Shown piece by piece: positions 8,885-18,706 of a stretch of DNA of 55,064 nt. The stretch's first letter is position 1, and each line of letters begins with the position of its first letter. The notes under the pieces were generated by a model. That model did no database searches and was not told the origin of the DNA. It saw only the letters and a program-made list of their open reading frames with translations. The position numbers and the translations under genes are program-made. The stretch is from Oceanospirillum multiglobuliferum (GTDB lineage Bacteria; Pseudomonadota; Gammaproteobacteria; Pseudomonadales; Halomonadaceae): assembly GCF_900167095.1 (NCBI RefSeq), contig NZ_FUXG01000020.1, positions 1 through 55,064 of the forward strand, in the 5' to 3' direction.

Positions 8885-10101
8885 GTTTGATGCGCCAGAA
8901 AAATATCACCTTATTAGGCGGTACTGGTTCGATAGGACAAAGCACTCTAAGTCTGATTGCTCAGCATCCCGAACGTTATCGTTTGTTTGCGGTGAGTGGT
9001 TTCAGTCGTGTCGAACTTTTGGCGCAGATTTGCCAACAATTCCGGCCCAAGGTTGTAGTCGTGCCCACAGCTGAAGCTGCTGCTGCACTGAGAGCTTTGC
9101 TACCCCAACTGGAGAGTGAGCTGCTAGTTGGTGCTGAGGCGCTAGAGCTGGTTGCCTCTGCCCAAGAAGTTGATATTGTTGTTGCCGCTATTGTGGGCGC
9201 AGCAGGTTTACTACCCGCTTTGGCGGCAGTAAAAGCAGGCAAACGAATTTTACTGGCGAATAAAGAAGCCCTGGTGATGTCTGGCCAGCTTTTTATGGAT
9301 GCGGTAAAGGCTTATGGTGCGGAGCTGTTGCCTGTAGACAGTGAGCACAATGCGATATTCCAGTGCTTGCCTGATCTTGGTACTCAGTTTGATGCGGATA
9401 CTCTGCCTAATCGAGGCGTACGCCAAATATTGCTGACAGCTTCAGGCGGTCCTTTTCGTGAGTTCAGCGCTGAGCAATTGGCTCAAGTCACACCTGAACA
9501 AGCGGTGGCGCACCCGAACTGGTCAATGGGACAGAAAATTTCCGTTGATTCTGCAACGTTAATGAACAAAGGCTTAGAGTTAATTGAAGCTTGCTGGCTT
9601 TTCGCTGTACAGCCTGAGCAGATTCAAGTGGTGGTACACCCCCAGAGTATTATTCACTCTATGGTGTCCTATGCCGATGGCTCAGTGATTGCTCAAATGG
9701 GCAACCCTGATATGCGAACTCCCATCGCTTATGGTTTAGCTTGGCCAGAACGCATTGAAGCTGGCGTAAAACCTTTAGACCTATTTCAGGTTGCAAAACT
9801 TAACTTTGAACCTGCGGATGAAACCCGTTTCCCATGCCTAGCGCTCGCCAAGGCTGCTTTCAAATTAGGTGGAACCGCACCTGCTATTTTAAATGCAGCC
9901 AATGAAATGGCTGTCGCCGCTTTCTTAGCGCGCAAAATTCGCATGATTGATATACCAGAGCTTTGCTCCCGTGCCTTATCACAAGTACCTGCACACTCTG
10001 CTGATAGCCTAGAGCAAATTTTGCAGGACGATCAACAAAGCCGAGCCTTCTGTTTACCTGAACTTGAACGTTTAGCCGCCGAGTGCGTCAAAACGCATTA
10101 A
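8881..10101 (+). CDS. dxr: 1-deoxy-D-xylulose 5-phosphate reductoisomerase
   Basis: Second enzyme of the MEP isoprenoid pathway, converting DXP to MEP with NADPH. The 406-residue product has the nucleotide-binding loop [12 protein letters not shown] (GGTGSIG rather than the more common GSTGSIG), the ANKEALVM segment, [12 protein letters not shown] (metal site) and the flexible-loop area [21 protein letters not shown]. It supplies precursors for UppS two genes upstream; ispD and ispF of the same pathway are about 20 kb downstream. Confidence 0.97.
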   Translation: MSLMRQKNITLLGGTGSIGQSTLSLIAQHPERYRLFAVSGFSRVELLAQICQQFRPKVVVVPTAEAAAALRALLPQLESELLVGAEALELVASAQEVDIVVAAIVGAAGLLPALAAVKAGKRILLANKEALVMSGQLFMDAVKAYGAELLPVDSEHNAIFQCLPDLGTQFDADTLPNRGVRQILLTASGGPFREFSAEQLAQVTPEQAVAHPNWSMGQKISVDSATLMNKGLELIEACWLFAVQPEQIQVVVHPQSIIHSMVSYADGSVIAQMGNPDMRTPIAYGLAWPERIEAGVKPLDLFQVAKLNFEPADETRFPCLALAKAAFKLGGTAPAILNAANEMAVAAFLARKIRMIDIPELCSRALSQVPAHSADSLEQILQDDQQSRAFCLPELERLAAECVKTH

Positions 10102-10122
10102 CTGATGTTAAGGGTTTAAGTA

Positions 10123-11478
10123 ATGAGTTTTCTGCATACCGTATTATCGTTGATCGTTACCCTAGGTATTTTGGTGACCGTACACGAGTTTGGTCATTTT
10201 TGGGTGGCGCGCCGTTGCGGTGTTAAAGTGCTGCGCTTCTCTGTTGGTTTTGGTAAGCCGTTATTTCGCTGGCGTGATAAGCACAATACCGAGTATGCCA
10301 TTGCTTGGATTCCCCTTGGCGGCTACGTCAGTATGCTGGATGAAAGAGAGGCTGTAGTTGCAGAGCACGAGCGGTCATTAGCATTTAACCGTCAGTCCGT
10401 TTGGAAACGTATTGCTATTGTGGCCGCAGGACCTATCGCCAATTTTATTCTGGCAGTGATCACTTATTGGTTAGTTTTCGTATCTGGTAGCTCCGCACTT
10501 GCACCTGTAATCGGCGCGGTTACGCCCAACTCTTTAGCAGAGCAGGCGGGATTACAAGCTAACTATGAAATTGTCGCTATTGAAGGTGAGCCAGTACGCT
10601 CATGGCAAGAGGTGGCGCTAGCGCTGTTGGCTAAAGCGGGTGATAGCGGAGAAATCACTCTACAAAGTCGTGAATGGCAGGGCTACAACGAAGTGCAACA
10701 CTTCGTGACTCTTGACCGTTGGTTAGCAGGGCAGTCTACGCCAGACCCTTTAAAAAGTTTGGGTATTACGCCATTCTCACCCGCTTTTCCAGCTGTTGTT
10801 GGACAAGTAATAGAAGGTGGTGCTGCTAAGGCTGCTGGCTTACTTGTTGATGACCAAATACTGTCTGTTGATGCGGTTGCAATACAAGACTGGATGCAGT
10901 GGGTTGCAGTGATTCAAAGCTCGGCTCAGAAAACATTATCAGTTGAAGTACAGCGTGCAGGAGAGCTTGTAACACTCAGGTTAACACCAAACAGCAAAAA
11001 TCTATCCGACGGTAGAGCCATTGGTTATATCGGGGCAGCTCCACAGTCAGTAAGCTGGCCTGAAGGTATGATTCGAGAAGTGCAGTACGGTATGTTTGAG
11101 TCCATCGGACAGGCCGCTATTAAAACCTTCGATATGACGCTGCTGACATTAGATTCTATTCGCAAAATGGTGGTGGGTTTAATATCGGTTGAAAACCTAA
11201 GCGGCCCAATCACTATCGCTAAAGTGGCTAGCGATTCGGCCAAAGGTGGCTTAGAAAGCTTTTTAACCTTTCTGGCCTATATCAGTATCAGTTTAGGCGT
11301 GTTAAACCTGCTACCTATTCCTGTACTCGATGGCGGACATCTACTGTTTTATTTTATTGAAGCGGTAACTGGGCGACCAGTACCAGAAAAAGCTCAACAA
11401 TTGGGATTACGGATTGGTATGATGCTGCTCGGCAGTTTAATGCTGATCGCCTTTTATAACGATTTAATGCGGCTATGA
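10123..11478 (+). CDS. rseP: site-2 zinc metalloprotease RseP
   Basis: Intramembrane protease that cleaves anti-sigma factor RseA in the sigma-E envelope stress response and clears signal peptides. The 451-residue product has the zinc motif HEFGH at residues 21-25 inside the first membrane segment, two PDZ domains (about 125-290), and the second active-site motif LPIPVLDGGHLLFY in the C-terminal membrane part. Immediately upstream of bamA (ATGA overlap), the normal setting. Confidence 0.97.
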   Translation: MSFLHTVLSLIVTLGILVTVHEFGHFWVARRCGVKVLRFSVGFGKPLFRWRDKHNTEYAIAWIPLGGYVSMLDEREAVVAEHERSLAFNRQSVWKRIAIVAAGPIANFILAVITYWLVFVSGSSALAPVIGAVTPNSLAEQAGLQANYEIVAIEGEPVRSWQEVALALLAKAGDSGEITLQSREWQGYNEVQHFVTLDRWLAGQSTPDPLKSLGITPFSPAFPAVVGQVIEGGAAKAAGLLVDDQILSVDAVAIQDWMQWVAVIQSSAQKTLSVEVQRAGELVTLRLTPNSKNLSDGRAIGYIGAAPQSVSWPEGMIREVQYGMFESIGQAAIKTFDMTLLTLDSIRKMVVGLISVENLSGPITIAKVASDSAKGGLESFLTFLAYISISLGVLNLLPIPVLDGGHLLFYFIEAVTGRPVPEKAQQLGLRIGMMLLGSLMLIAFYNDLMRL

Positions 11479-13841
11479 ATCTGCCGCCTTCTTGGAACAG
11501 CGTCTCAATGGCATCTTGGATCAAAGTAATAGTTACAGCGGGTTTACTGCTTTCATCAAGCTTAAAAGTTTCTATGGCACAAGCCGCAGGTCTTGTGTTT
11601 GAAGACCTGCGCGTAGAAGGTTTACAGCGTGTTTCTGCCACTCGTGTATTCAGCGCTTTCCCTGTGCAATTACATCAAGAAATTTCACAGGCTGAGCTGG
11701 TACAGGCCAGTAAAACCCTTTTTGAAACAGGGCTTTTTGATGACATCAAACTAGAGCAAGATAATGGCTTGTTATTGGTTGTGGTGAAAGAGCGCCCTTC
11801 AATTGACAGTATTAAAATTACGGGCAACGACAAAATCAAGAAAGAGGAGCTAGAGAAGGGACTTGCTCAGTCGGGCTTAAAAGCCGGACAGATTTTTCAA
11901 CGAGTTGCCCTTGAGCAAATTGAGCTTGAGCTTGAGCGTATGTATCACGGCTTAGGTCGTTATAGTGCCAATATTGTTACTGAAGTTGAGCCTATTTCTG
12001 AAAACCGAGTGATCCTGAAAGTTAAAATCAATGAAGGTGAAGTGGCGACCATTCGTCATATCAACTTCACAGGTAATGATCGTTTCGATAATAAAACGCT
12101 ACAAAAGCGCTTTGAGCTAGAAGCCAAACAACACTGGTCATTATTCAACTCTGCCAGCCAATACTCTAGACCAAAATTACAAGGTGATCTTGAGCGCTTA
12201 CGTAACTGGTATTTGGACCGTGGTTATCTGAAGTTTTCTGTAGACTCAACACAAGTGTCCATCAGTGCAGATCATTTAGATGTCTTTGTCACCATCAATG
12301 TCACAGAAGGTGATGCTTACAAAGTTAAAGAGATCAAACTCAGTGGTGACCTTGTTGTCGACCCAGAGGAGATTCTAGACAAAGTTGCTCTGACGCCTGG
12401 CGAGACCTTTTCTCGTACCAAGCTTGTCAATTCAACTGAAGCGATTCGTAAGCGTTTGGGTGAAGAAGGTTTTACCTTTGCCAATGTCAACGCTGTACCT
12501 GAGTTGCATGATGACAAAACAGTGTCAATCACCTTGTATGTTGCACCTGGTAAACGAACTTATGTACGCCGTATTAACTTTACCGGTAACGTCACCACTA
12601 AAGATGCTGTGTTACGTCGAGAGATTACTCAGATGGAGGCTGCATCTGCCTCTACAGATTCAATAAAAACCTCTAAAGAACGTTTAGAGCGTTTGGGCTA
12701 TTTCAAATCTGTTCAGGTTGAAACGCCACGAGTTGCAGGTACAGATGACCAAATCGACGTTAACTTTTCTGTTGAAGAGCAAGCGTCGGGTAGTTTGAAT
12801 GCCAGCGTGGGTTTCTCTCAGAACAGCGGTGTTATTTTTGGGGCAGGCGTAAAACAAAATAACTTTTTAGGCTCAGGAAATGATGTCTCCTTCTCGGTAA
12901 ATAAAAGTGATACCACACAAAAACTTGATATCTCTGTATTTGATCCTTACTACACCCTAGACGGTGTAAGCCGAGGGATCAGCATGTTCTACCAAGAGAG
13001 TAACTTAGCCTCATCAGATATTAGTGGTTTTGCAACAGATGCTTATGGTGTGAAGGTGACTTTTGGTTACCCTATCACTGAAACAACAAGAGTGGGGGCA
13101 ACCATTGCGGCAGATAATACGCGAGTGTATACAGGGGATGATCCTGTTGCCGAGGTGCTCAACTTTATCAGTACCGAAGGCGATACTCATCGCGCTTATA
13201 AACTTGGGGTATTCATCACAGATAACAAACTGAACCGTGGCATTATGGCAACGGCAGGTAGTTATCAGAAACTCTCAGCAGAAGTGGCAGTACCCGGCAG
13301 CGATGATACTTTTTACAAAGTAGAGTACAAAAACCGCTACTTCGTACCGCTCAATGATGACTACTCTATTAAGCTACGTACCGATTTGGCTTATGCTGAT
13401 GGCTATGGCGATAATCCGCTATTACCTTTCTATGAGCATTACTTCTCAGGTGGTTTAGGTTCTGTGAGGGGTTATCGCGGTAACTCTTTAGGCCCCAAAA
13501 GTACGCCAACAGGCACAGCAGAAGCAACCGCATTTGGTGGTAATGCGTTGATAGAAACAGGCGCTGAATTAATTTACCCATTGTGGTTTATTGAAGACCG
13601 TAGTTCGTTACAAACTACTGTGTTTATTGATGCAGGCAATGTGTTTTCCACACAATGTGCCTCAGTATCAACCAACTGTACATCAGGCATTGATTTAAGT
13701 GAGCTAAGAATGTCTGTTGGTGCAGGTTTAACTTGGTTAGCTCCAATTGGTCCGTTGGATTTTAGTATTGCACGTGCTTTAAATGCTAAAGCAGATGATG
13801 ATACTGAGTTCTTCCAATTCTCAATTGGACAAACTTTCTAA
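11475..13841 (+). CDS. bamA: outer-membrane protein assembly factor BamA
   Basis: Central beta-barrel of the BAM complex, which inserts outer-membrane proteins. The 788-residue product has an N-terminal signal peptide ending around SMAQA, five POTRA domains (about 35-435) and a C-terminal 16-strand barrel. The barrel contains the conserved lid motif VRGYRGNSLGP and ends in FQFSIGQTF with a terminal Phe. The ATG at 11475 overlaps the rseP stop; an internal ATG at 11508 would give a shorter and more typical signal peptide and is an alternative start. Followed by its periplasmic partner skp. Confidence 0.96.
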   Translation: MNLPPSWNSVSMASWIKVIVTAGLLLSSSLKVSMAQAAGLVFEDLRVEGLQRVSATRVFSAFPVQLHQEISQAELVQASKTLFETGLFDDIKLEQDNGLLLVVVKERPSIDSIKITGNDKIKKEELEKGLAQSGLKAGQIFQRVALEQIELELERMYHGLGRYSANIVTEVEPISENRVILKVKINEGEVATIRHINFTGNDRFDNKTLQKRFELEAKQHWSLFNSASQYSRPKLQGDLERLRNWYLDRGYLKFSVDSTQVSISADHLDVFVTINVTEGDAYKVKEIKLSGDLVVDPEEILDKVALTPGETFSRTKLVNSTEAIRKRLGEEGFTFANVNAVPELHDDKTVSITLYVAPGKRTYVRRINFTGNVTTKDAVLRREITQMEAASASTDSIKTSKERLERLGYFKSVQVETPRVAGTDDQIDVNFSVEEQASGSLNASVGFSQNSGVIFGAGVKQNNFLGSGNDVSFSVNKSDTTQKLDISVFDPYYTLDGVSRGISMFYQESNLASSDISGFATDAYGVKVTFGYPITETTRVGATIAADNTRVYTGDDPVAEVLNFISTEGDTHRAYKLGVFITDNKLNRGIMATAGSYQKLSAEVAVPGSDDTFYKVEYKNRYFVPLNDDYSIKLRTDLAYADGYGDNPLLPFYEHYFSGGLGSVRGYRGNSLGPKSTPTGTAEATAFGGNALIETGAELIYPLWFIEDRSSLQTTVFIDAGNVFSTQCASVSTNCTSGIDLSELRMSVGAGLTWLAPIGPLDFSIARALNAKADDDTEFFQFSIGQTF

Positions 13842-13899
13842 GGCTTTCGAACTGATTAGTTTAAGCCTGAAAGCACTCGAAAAAAGGAGCGTCCTTAGA

Positions 13900-14454
13900 A
13901 TGAAGCCATTGAAGAGATTCAGCTTTATTGTTGCCTTAAGCCTATTGATTGGACAAGGTTTAACCGCCCAAGTATTTGCAGATACCAAAATTGCAGTTCT
14001 AGATTGGCGTACCGCTTTATTGGGCACAGAACAAGCTAGCGCAGAGTTTAAAATGATCAATGAAGCATTAAGCGCTGACGAGAAAGAGGTGAAAGACCTT
14101 GCTGAACAGGCTAAAAAGCTACAAGACAAACTGAAAAAGCAAGCGTCTAATCTGAGTGATGATGAAAAGCGTCAACTAAGCAAGCAAATTCAAGAGAAAG
14201 CTGAAGAGTTCCAGTTCCTAGGGCAGCGCTTAAAGAAAGAGCAGCGTGAACGTCAAGAAACCTATGTTCGTGGTGTGCGACCTCTGCTAGATGACGCAGT
14301 TAAAACCGTTATTACTGATCAGAAAATTGACATCTTACTGGATCGTCAAGCGGTGACCTATGTGAAGCCTGAACTAGATATTACTGCGCTAGTGATTGCA
14401 GAGCTAAATAAGCTGCAAGCCCCAACTAAAAAGCAGAGTAAAGGTAGTCAATAG
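13900..14454 (+). CDS. skp: periplasmic chaperone Skp/OmpH
   Basis: Holdase that carries unfolded outer-membrane proteins across the periplasm to BamA. The 184-residue product has a signal peptide (ending near QVFA) and a mature part with the family start TKIAVLDWRTALLGTEQA, a long Lys/Glu-rich coiled coil (about 60-135) and a short C-terminal body domain. The start at 13900 is set by AAGGAG at 13884-13889; upstream ATGs in frame lie inside the bamA end. C-terminal tail is Lys/Gln-rich. Confidence 0.93.
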   Translation: MKPLKRFSFIVALSLLIGQGLTAQVFADTKIAVLDWRTALLGTEQASAEFKMINEALSADEKEVKDLAEQAKKLQDKLKKQASNLSDDEKRQLSKQIQEKAEEFQFLGQRLKKEQRERQETYVRGVRPLLDDAVKTVITDQKIDILLDRQAVTYVKPELDITALVIAELNKLQAPTKKQSKGSQ

Positions 14455-14456
14455 TC

Positions 14457-15491
14457 GTGGCGCAATATCGCTTACAGCAACTGGCAGAGCTACTTGATGC
14501 TCAGCTGATTGGTGACCCTGAAATCTTGATCACAGGAATTGCCACATTAGAATCAGCACAGCCTGAGCAGATCAGTTTTTTGGCTAACCCAGCGTATCAG
14601 AAGTACTTACCTCACACTCAAGCGGGTGCAGTATTACTGAAAGATGCTTTTTCTGAGCACTGCCCTTGTGCCGCTTTGGTGTTATCAAACCCTTATGTGG
14701 CCTACGCACGTTTGAGCCAACTGTTTGACCCTATGGCTAATGGTGTAGCAGGGATTCACCCAAGTGCGACCGTCAGCGATCAAGCCCAAGTACAGCCTAG
14801 TGCCCAAGTAGGTCCCCATGCTGTTATTGAGGCAGGCGCTGAAATTGGTGCTAACAGTTACATTGGCGCCAATAGCTATATTGGTGCAAACACAATCATT
14901 GGAGAAAACTGCCGGATTTACCCTAACGTCACAATTTATCATGGCGTTTCACTGGGTCGGCAGGTGACAATTCATAGTGGCTGCGTCATTGGTGGTGACG
15001 GCTTTGGCTTTGCCAATGAGCGCGGACAGTGGATCAAAATTGCCCAACTTGGCGGCGTTATCATTGGTAATCAGGTAGAGATTGGTGCCAATACAAATAT
15101 CGACCGTGGTGCTTTAGAAGATACACAAATCGCCAACAACGTGATTATTGATAGCCAAGTTCAAATCGCCCACAACGTCAAAATTGGTGAGGGCACGGCC
15201 ATAGCGGGCTGCGTTGGTATTGCTGGCAGTGCTGAAATTGGCCGTAACTGTCTAATTGGTGGTTCCAGTAATATCTCTGGTCATCTTAAGATTTGTGATG
15301 GCGTAACGTTGAATATGACCACTAATGTCACCAGCTCTATTACGCAGCCAGGGGCTTACTCTTCTGGTACTGGCATGATGGATGTAAAAGTTTGGCGGAA
15401 AAACGCAGTGCGTTTTAGTCAACTAGATCAGTTGGCAAAAAGAATCAAAAACCTTGAGCAAACCCTTGCCCGTCAGCGTGATGAGCAATAA
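14457..15491 (+). CDS. lpxD: UDP-3-O-acylglucosamine N-acyltransferase
   Basis: Third step of lipid A synthesis: adds the N-linked 3-hydroxyacyl chain from acyl-ACP. The 344-residue product has an N-terminal uridine-binding domain (QISFLANPAYQKYL), a left-handed beta-helix of hexapeptide repeats (about 100-300; note the repeated GANSYI units near residue 130), and the catalytic His region VQIAHNVKIGEG. It begins with GTG at 14457, two bases after the skp stop. A terminator-like hairpin follows before fabZ. Confidence 0.97.
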   Translation: MAQYRLQQLAELLDAQLIGDPEILITGIATLESAQPEQISFLANPAYQKYLPHTQAGAVLLKDAFSEHCPCAALVLSNPYVAYARLSQLFDPMANGVAGIHPSATVSDQAQVQPSAQVGPHAVIEAGAEIGANSYIGANSYIGANTIIGENCRIYPNVTIYHGVSLGRQVTIHSGCVIGGDGFGFANERGQWIKIAQLGGVIIGNQVEIGANTNIDRGALEDTQIANNVIIDSQVQIAHNVKIGEGTAIAGCVGIAGSAEIGRNCLIGGSSNISGHLKICDGVTLNMTTNVTSSITQPGAYSSGTGMMDVKVWRKNAVRFSQLDQLAKRIKNLEQTLARQRDEQ

Positions 15492-15579
15492 GAAAGTAAA
15501 GCTTGCTCAAGGATGTAAGACTAAAAGCGTTTATCAAAACGCTTAATATAAATAAAGAAGCAAAAAGCGCCCAAGGCGC

Positions 15580-15616
15580 ACCTGAGCACTTACAGTACAA
15601 CCGCTCAGGTTTTTTT
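15580..15616 (+). terminator. intrinsic terminator-like hairpin between lpxD and fabZ
   Basis: ACCTGAGC (15580-15587) pairs with GCTCAGGT (15603-15610), followed by seven T (15610-15616). It lies only 11 bases before the fabZ start and just before its GAGG site, so it would split or attenuate the envelope operon here. Confidence 0.7.
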
Positions 15617-15627
15617 GAGGTTGAATC

Positions 15628-16071
15628 ATGGTTTTGGACGTTAACGAAATTAAAGAATATCTACCACATCGCTACCCGTTTTTATTGGTAGATCGTGTGG
15701 TCGAAATAGAACTGGGTGAGTCGATTGTTGCGTATAAAAATGTGACCGTAAATGAGCCATTTTTCAACGGTCACTTCCCAAACCATCCGGTTATGCCAGG
15801 CGTACTGATTATTGAAGCAATGGCACAAGCAGCGGGTATCTTAGGTTTTAAAACCATGGAGAAAAAACCTGCGGATGGCCATATCTATTACTTCGTAGGA
15901 AGTGACAAAGTGCGCTTTAAGCGTCCAGTTGTACCCGGTGATCAACTGATTCTAGAAGCCAAAGTAATAGGCAAACCTCGTCGTGGAATCTGGCGTTTTG
16001 AGTGCCGTGCTACAGTAGACGGAGAGTTGGCCTGCGAAGGCAATATTCTGTGTGCAGAGAGAGAACTGTGA
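15628..16071 (+). CDS. fabZ: (3R)-hydroxyacyl-ACP dehydratase FabZ
   Basis: Dehydrates 3-hydroxyacyl-ACP in fatty-acid elongation and competes with LpxA/LpxD for the same substrate pool. The 147-residue hot-dog-fold protein has the catalytic His49 in [14 protein letters not shown] and Glu63 in [13 protein letters not shown] at 15628 with GAGG 8 bases upstream. Its TGA stop overlaps the GTG start of lpxA. Confidence 0.97.
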   Translation: MVLDVNEIKEYLPHRYPFLLVDRVVEIELGESIVAYKNVTVNEPFFNGHFPNHPVMPGVLIIEAMAQAAGILGFKTMEKKPADGHIYYFVGSDKVRFKRPVVPGDQLILEAKVIGKPRRGIWRFECRATVDGELACEGNILCAEREL

Positions 16072-16841
16072 GCCAGATACATCCTACTGCAATTATTGAT
16101 CCGTCAGCAGTGCTGGCGGATGACGTTGAAGTTGGCCCGTACTCTATTATTGGCCCAGAGGTCGAGATCGGTGCGGGTACTTGGATTGGCCCTCACGTGG
16201 TCATTACCAAACTGACCAAGATTGGTACAGGGAACAAGATCTACCAATTTGCCTCTGTAGGTGAAGACTGCCAAGACAAAAAATACGCAGGCGAACCTAC
16301 ACGCCTAGTGATTGGCAACAACAACGTCATTCGAGAAGGCTGCGCCATTCATCGTGGCACCGTACAAGATCAAGGCGTCACAATTATTGGCGACAATAAC
16401 CTATTGATGACTTGCGTACATATTGCCCATGATTGTGTTATTGGTAATCACACAATTATTGCCTCTGATGCAGCCATTGCAGGTCACGTGAAGATTGATG
16501 ATTTTGCCATTGTAGGCGGTGCTTCAGCAGTACATCAGTTCTGCCACATTGGTGCGCATGCCATGTGTGGTGGCGCAACCTATTTGGCAAAAGATGTTCC
16601 CGCTTATTTGATGGTGAACGGTAATCCTGCCGAATCTCACGGCCTGAACCTTGAAGGTTTAAAACGTCGAGGTTTCAGTGATGAAGTGCTGCGTGAGCTG
16701 CGCCAAGCCTATAAAACGGTTTATCGCAAAGGTTTGCGCCTGCAAGATGCACTTACTGAACTGGAGCAGCAAACCGCTTCACCAGAGTTACAGCTGTTTA
16801 TTGACTCAATCAAGAATTCGACCCGAGGCATTGTACGTTAA
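16068..16841 (+). CDS. lpxA: UDP-N-acetylglucosamine acyltransferase
   Basis: First step of lipid A synthesis: O-acylation of UDP-GlcNAc. The 257-residue product is a left-handed beta-helix protein with hexapeptide repeats from the start ([20 protein letters not shown]) and the active-site His segment [15 protein letters not shown] start it at GTG 16068, which overlaps the fabZ stop (GTGA) and gives the usual length; a longer frame starts inside fabZ. The helical C-terminal domain ([15 protein letters not shown]) is complete. Confidence 0.96.
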   Translation: MSQIHPTAIIDPSAVLADDVEVGPYSIIGPEVEIGAGTWIGPHVVITKLTKIGTGNKIYQFASVGEDCQDKKYAGEPTRLVIGNNNVIREGCAIHRGTVQDQGVTIIGDNNLLMTCVHIAHDCVIGNHTIIASDAAIAGHVKIDDFAIVGGASAVHQFCHIGAHAMCGGATYLAKDVPAYLMVNGNPAESHGLNLEGLKRRGFSDEVLRELRQAYKTVYRKGLRLQDALTELEQQTASPELQLFIDSIKNSTRGIVR

Positions 16842-18031
16842 TGTCTGAACAAGCCCCAACACCTAAGGCTAACCCCTTGCGTATTGCCATTGTTGCAGGT
16901 GAGCTATCAGGTGACATCTTAGGTTCGGGCTTGATTAAAGCATTTAAACAACGCCACCCTGATGCCGAGTTTTTTGGTATTGGTGGGCCAAGAATGCAAG
17001 CAGAAGGCTTTGTCAGCCACTGGCCGATGGATAGATTGTCGGTGATGGGGTTTGTTGAGGTGATTGGCCGATTAAAAGAATTGCTAGGTATTCGCAAGCA
17101 AGTGCGTGACCTCTGCATAGCTGAAAAGCCTGATCTTTTTATCGGTATTGATGCACCCGACTTTAACTTAACCTTAGAGGGTTGGGTTAAAGAGGCGGGT
17201 ATTCCTGTTGTGCATTATGTTTCGCCTTCAGTCTGGGCTTGGAAGCAGGGGCGCTTAAAAAAGATCGCCCGCTCTGTTGATCACATGCTGACCTTACTGC
17301 CGTTTGAAGCGCCTTTTTATCAGCGCTTTAATATCCCAGTGACTTTTGTAGGTCATCCACTTGCAGATGAACTTCCCCTAGAGGTTGATCAAATAGGGGC
17401 ACGTCAACAGCTTGGTTTGGCTGTAGAGCAACCTGTGTTAGCCGTCTTACCGGGCAGCCGTAGCAGCGAAGTGAAGTATTTAGGCCGTACATTTTTAGAC
17501 GCTGCACTGTTGTGCTGCCAGCAGATGGCCGATCTGCAAGTGGTGATTCCCTGCGCCACACCATTACGACATCAGCAGATTGAAACGGAGCTTGAACAGC
17601 AGCCAGAAGCATTGCGAGCACGTATTATGCTGGTGGATGGCCAATCCCGAGAGGTGATGAGTGCAGCCAATGCTGTGCTACTGGCCTCAGGTACAGCAGC
17701 ACTAGAGGCGATGTTGCTGAAAAAACCGATGGTAGTGGCCTATAAAATGGCTTGGCTCAGTCATGCTATTATTAGCCGCATGATTAAAGTTGATCATATC
17801 TCGCTACCGAACTTAATTGCAGGCGAAACACTGGTGCCTGAGTTAATTCAAGAACAGGCAAGCGCAGAAAATCTCGGTCACGCCTTGCTGGATCGCTTAC
17901 AGCATCCTGAACAATATCAAGCTTTAGTTGAGCGTTTTTATCAGCTACACCTCAACTTAAAGCAAAATGCCAGTCAAACTGCCGCGGCAACCATTGAACA
18001 AGTAATCGAGAACTGTCATGGCAAAAGTTGA
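16841..18031 (+). CDS. lpxB: lipid-A-disaccharide synthase
   Basis: Membrane-associated glycosyltransferase (GT19) that joins lipid X and UDP-diacylglucosamine. The 396-residue product has the N-terminal motif [28 protein letters not shown] and [12 protein letters not shown]; the C-terminal half has [14 protein letters not shown] and [19 protein letters not shown]. Its A base is shared with the lpxA stop and it overlaps rnhB by 14 bases. Confidence 0.97.
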   Translation: MSEQAPTPKANPLRIAIVAGELSGDILGSGLIKAFKQRHPDAEFFGIGGPRMQAEGFVSHWPMDRLSVMGFVEVIGRLKELLGIRKQVRDLCIAEKPDLFIGIDAPDFNLTLEGWVKEAGIPVVHYVSPSVWAWKQGRLKKIARSVDHMLTLLPFEAPFYQRFNIPVTFVGHPLADELPLEVDQIGARQQLGLAVEQPVLAVLPGSRSSEVKYLGRTFLDAALLCCQQMADLQVVIPCATPLRHQQIETELEQQPEALRARIMLVDGQSREVMSAANAVLLASGTAALEAMLLKKPMVVAYKMAWLSHAIISRMIKVDHISLPNLIAGETLVPELIQEQASAENLGHALLDRLQHPEQYQALVERFYQLHLNLKQNASQTAAATIEQVIENCHGKS

Positions 18032-18623
18032 GTTTCCTCCCCTAGAGATTCCTTATCAGGGCCTGTATTTGGCAGGTGTTGATGAAGTAGGGCGCGGCCC
18101 GTTGGTGGGTGCAGTAGTAACTGCTGCGGTAATTTTAGACCCAGCGCAACCGATCATCGGTTTAGCAGACTCTAAAAAGCTGACTGAAAAAAAACGTGAA
18201 GCTTTATTTGATGAGATTAAAAGTAAAGCGTTGGCTTGGTCAGTAGCGGAAGCCAGTGTTGAAGAGATCGACCGTTTAAATATTCTACACGCCACTATGT
18301 TAGCCATGCAGCGTGCTGTGGCAGGATTAAAACCTGCTGCTGAATTTGTTTTGGTGGATGGTAACCGTTGCCCTGAACTACCTTGTCCATCTCAAGCTGT
18401 AGTAAAAGGCGATGCGCGCCATGCCGCTATTAGTGCCGCGTCGATCTTGGCCAAAGTGACCCGTGATCGACAAATGCAGCAGTTGGATCAAGCCTACCCT
18501 GACTACGGCTTTGCACAACATAAAGGCTATCCAACACCTCAACATCTCGCTGCACTTGAGCGTTTTGGCATCACGCCACAACATCGACGCTCATTTAAGC
18601 CGGTACAGTTGAAACTGCTTTAG
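18018..18623 (+). CDS. rnhB: ribonuclease HII
   Basis: Removes ribonucleotides misincorporated in DNA and RNA of RNA-DNA hybrids. The 201-residue product has the active-site motifs [13 protein letters not shown] (Asp-Glu pair near residue 21), VDGNRCPEL and [21 protein letters not shown], and the tail HRRSFKPV. Overlaps lpxB by 14 bases and precedes dnaE, the standard lpxB-rnhB-dnaE order. Confidence 0.96.
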   Translation: MAKVEFPPLEIPYQGLYLAGVDEVGRGPLVGAVVTAAVILDPAQPIIGLADSKKLTEKKREALFDEIKSKALAWSVAEASVEEIDRLNILHATMLAMQRAVAGLKPAAEFVLVDGNRCPELPCPSQAVVKGDARHAAISAASILAKVTRDRQMQQLDQAYPDYGFAQHKGYPTPQHLAALERFGITPQHRRSFKPVQLKLL

Positions 18624-18706
18624 GTTTAACTGCTAGGCTTCAGTTTTACGGCTACTCTATCTGCTTGACCCTTTTGTTTTAGTGCTCTTACAAGCTGGAC
18701 TCCAAT

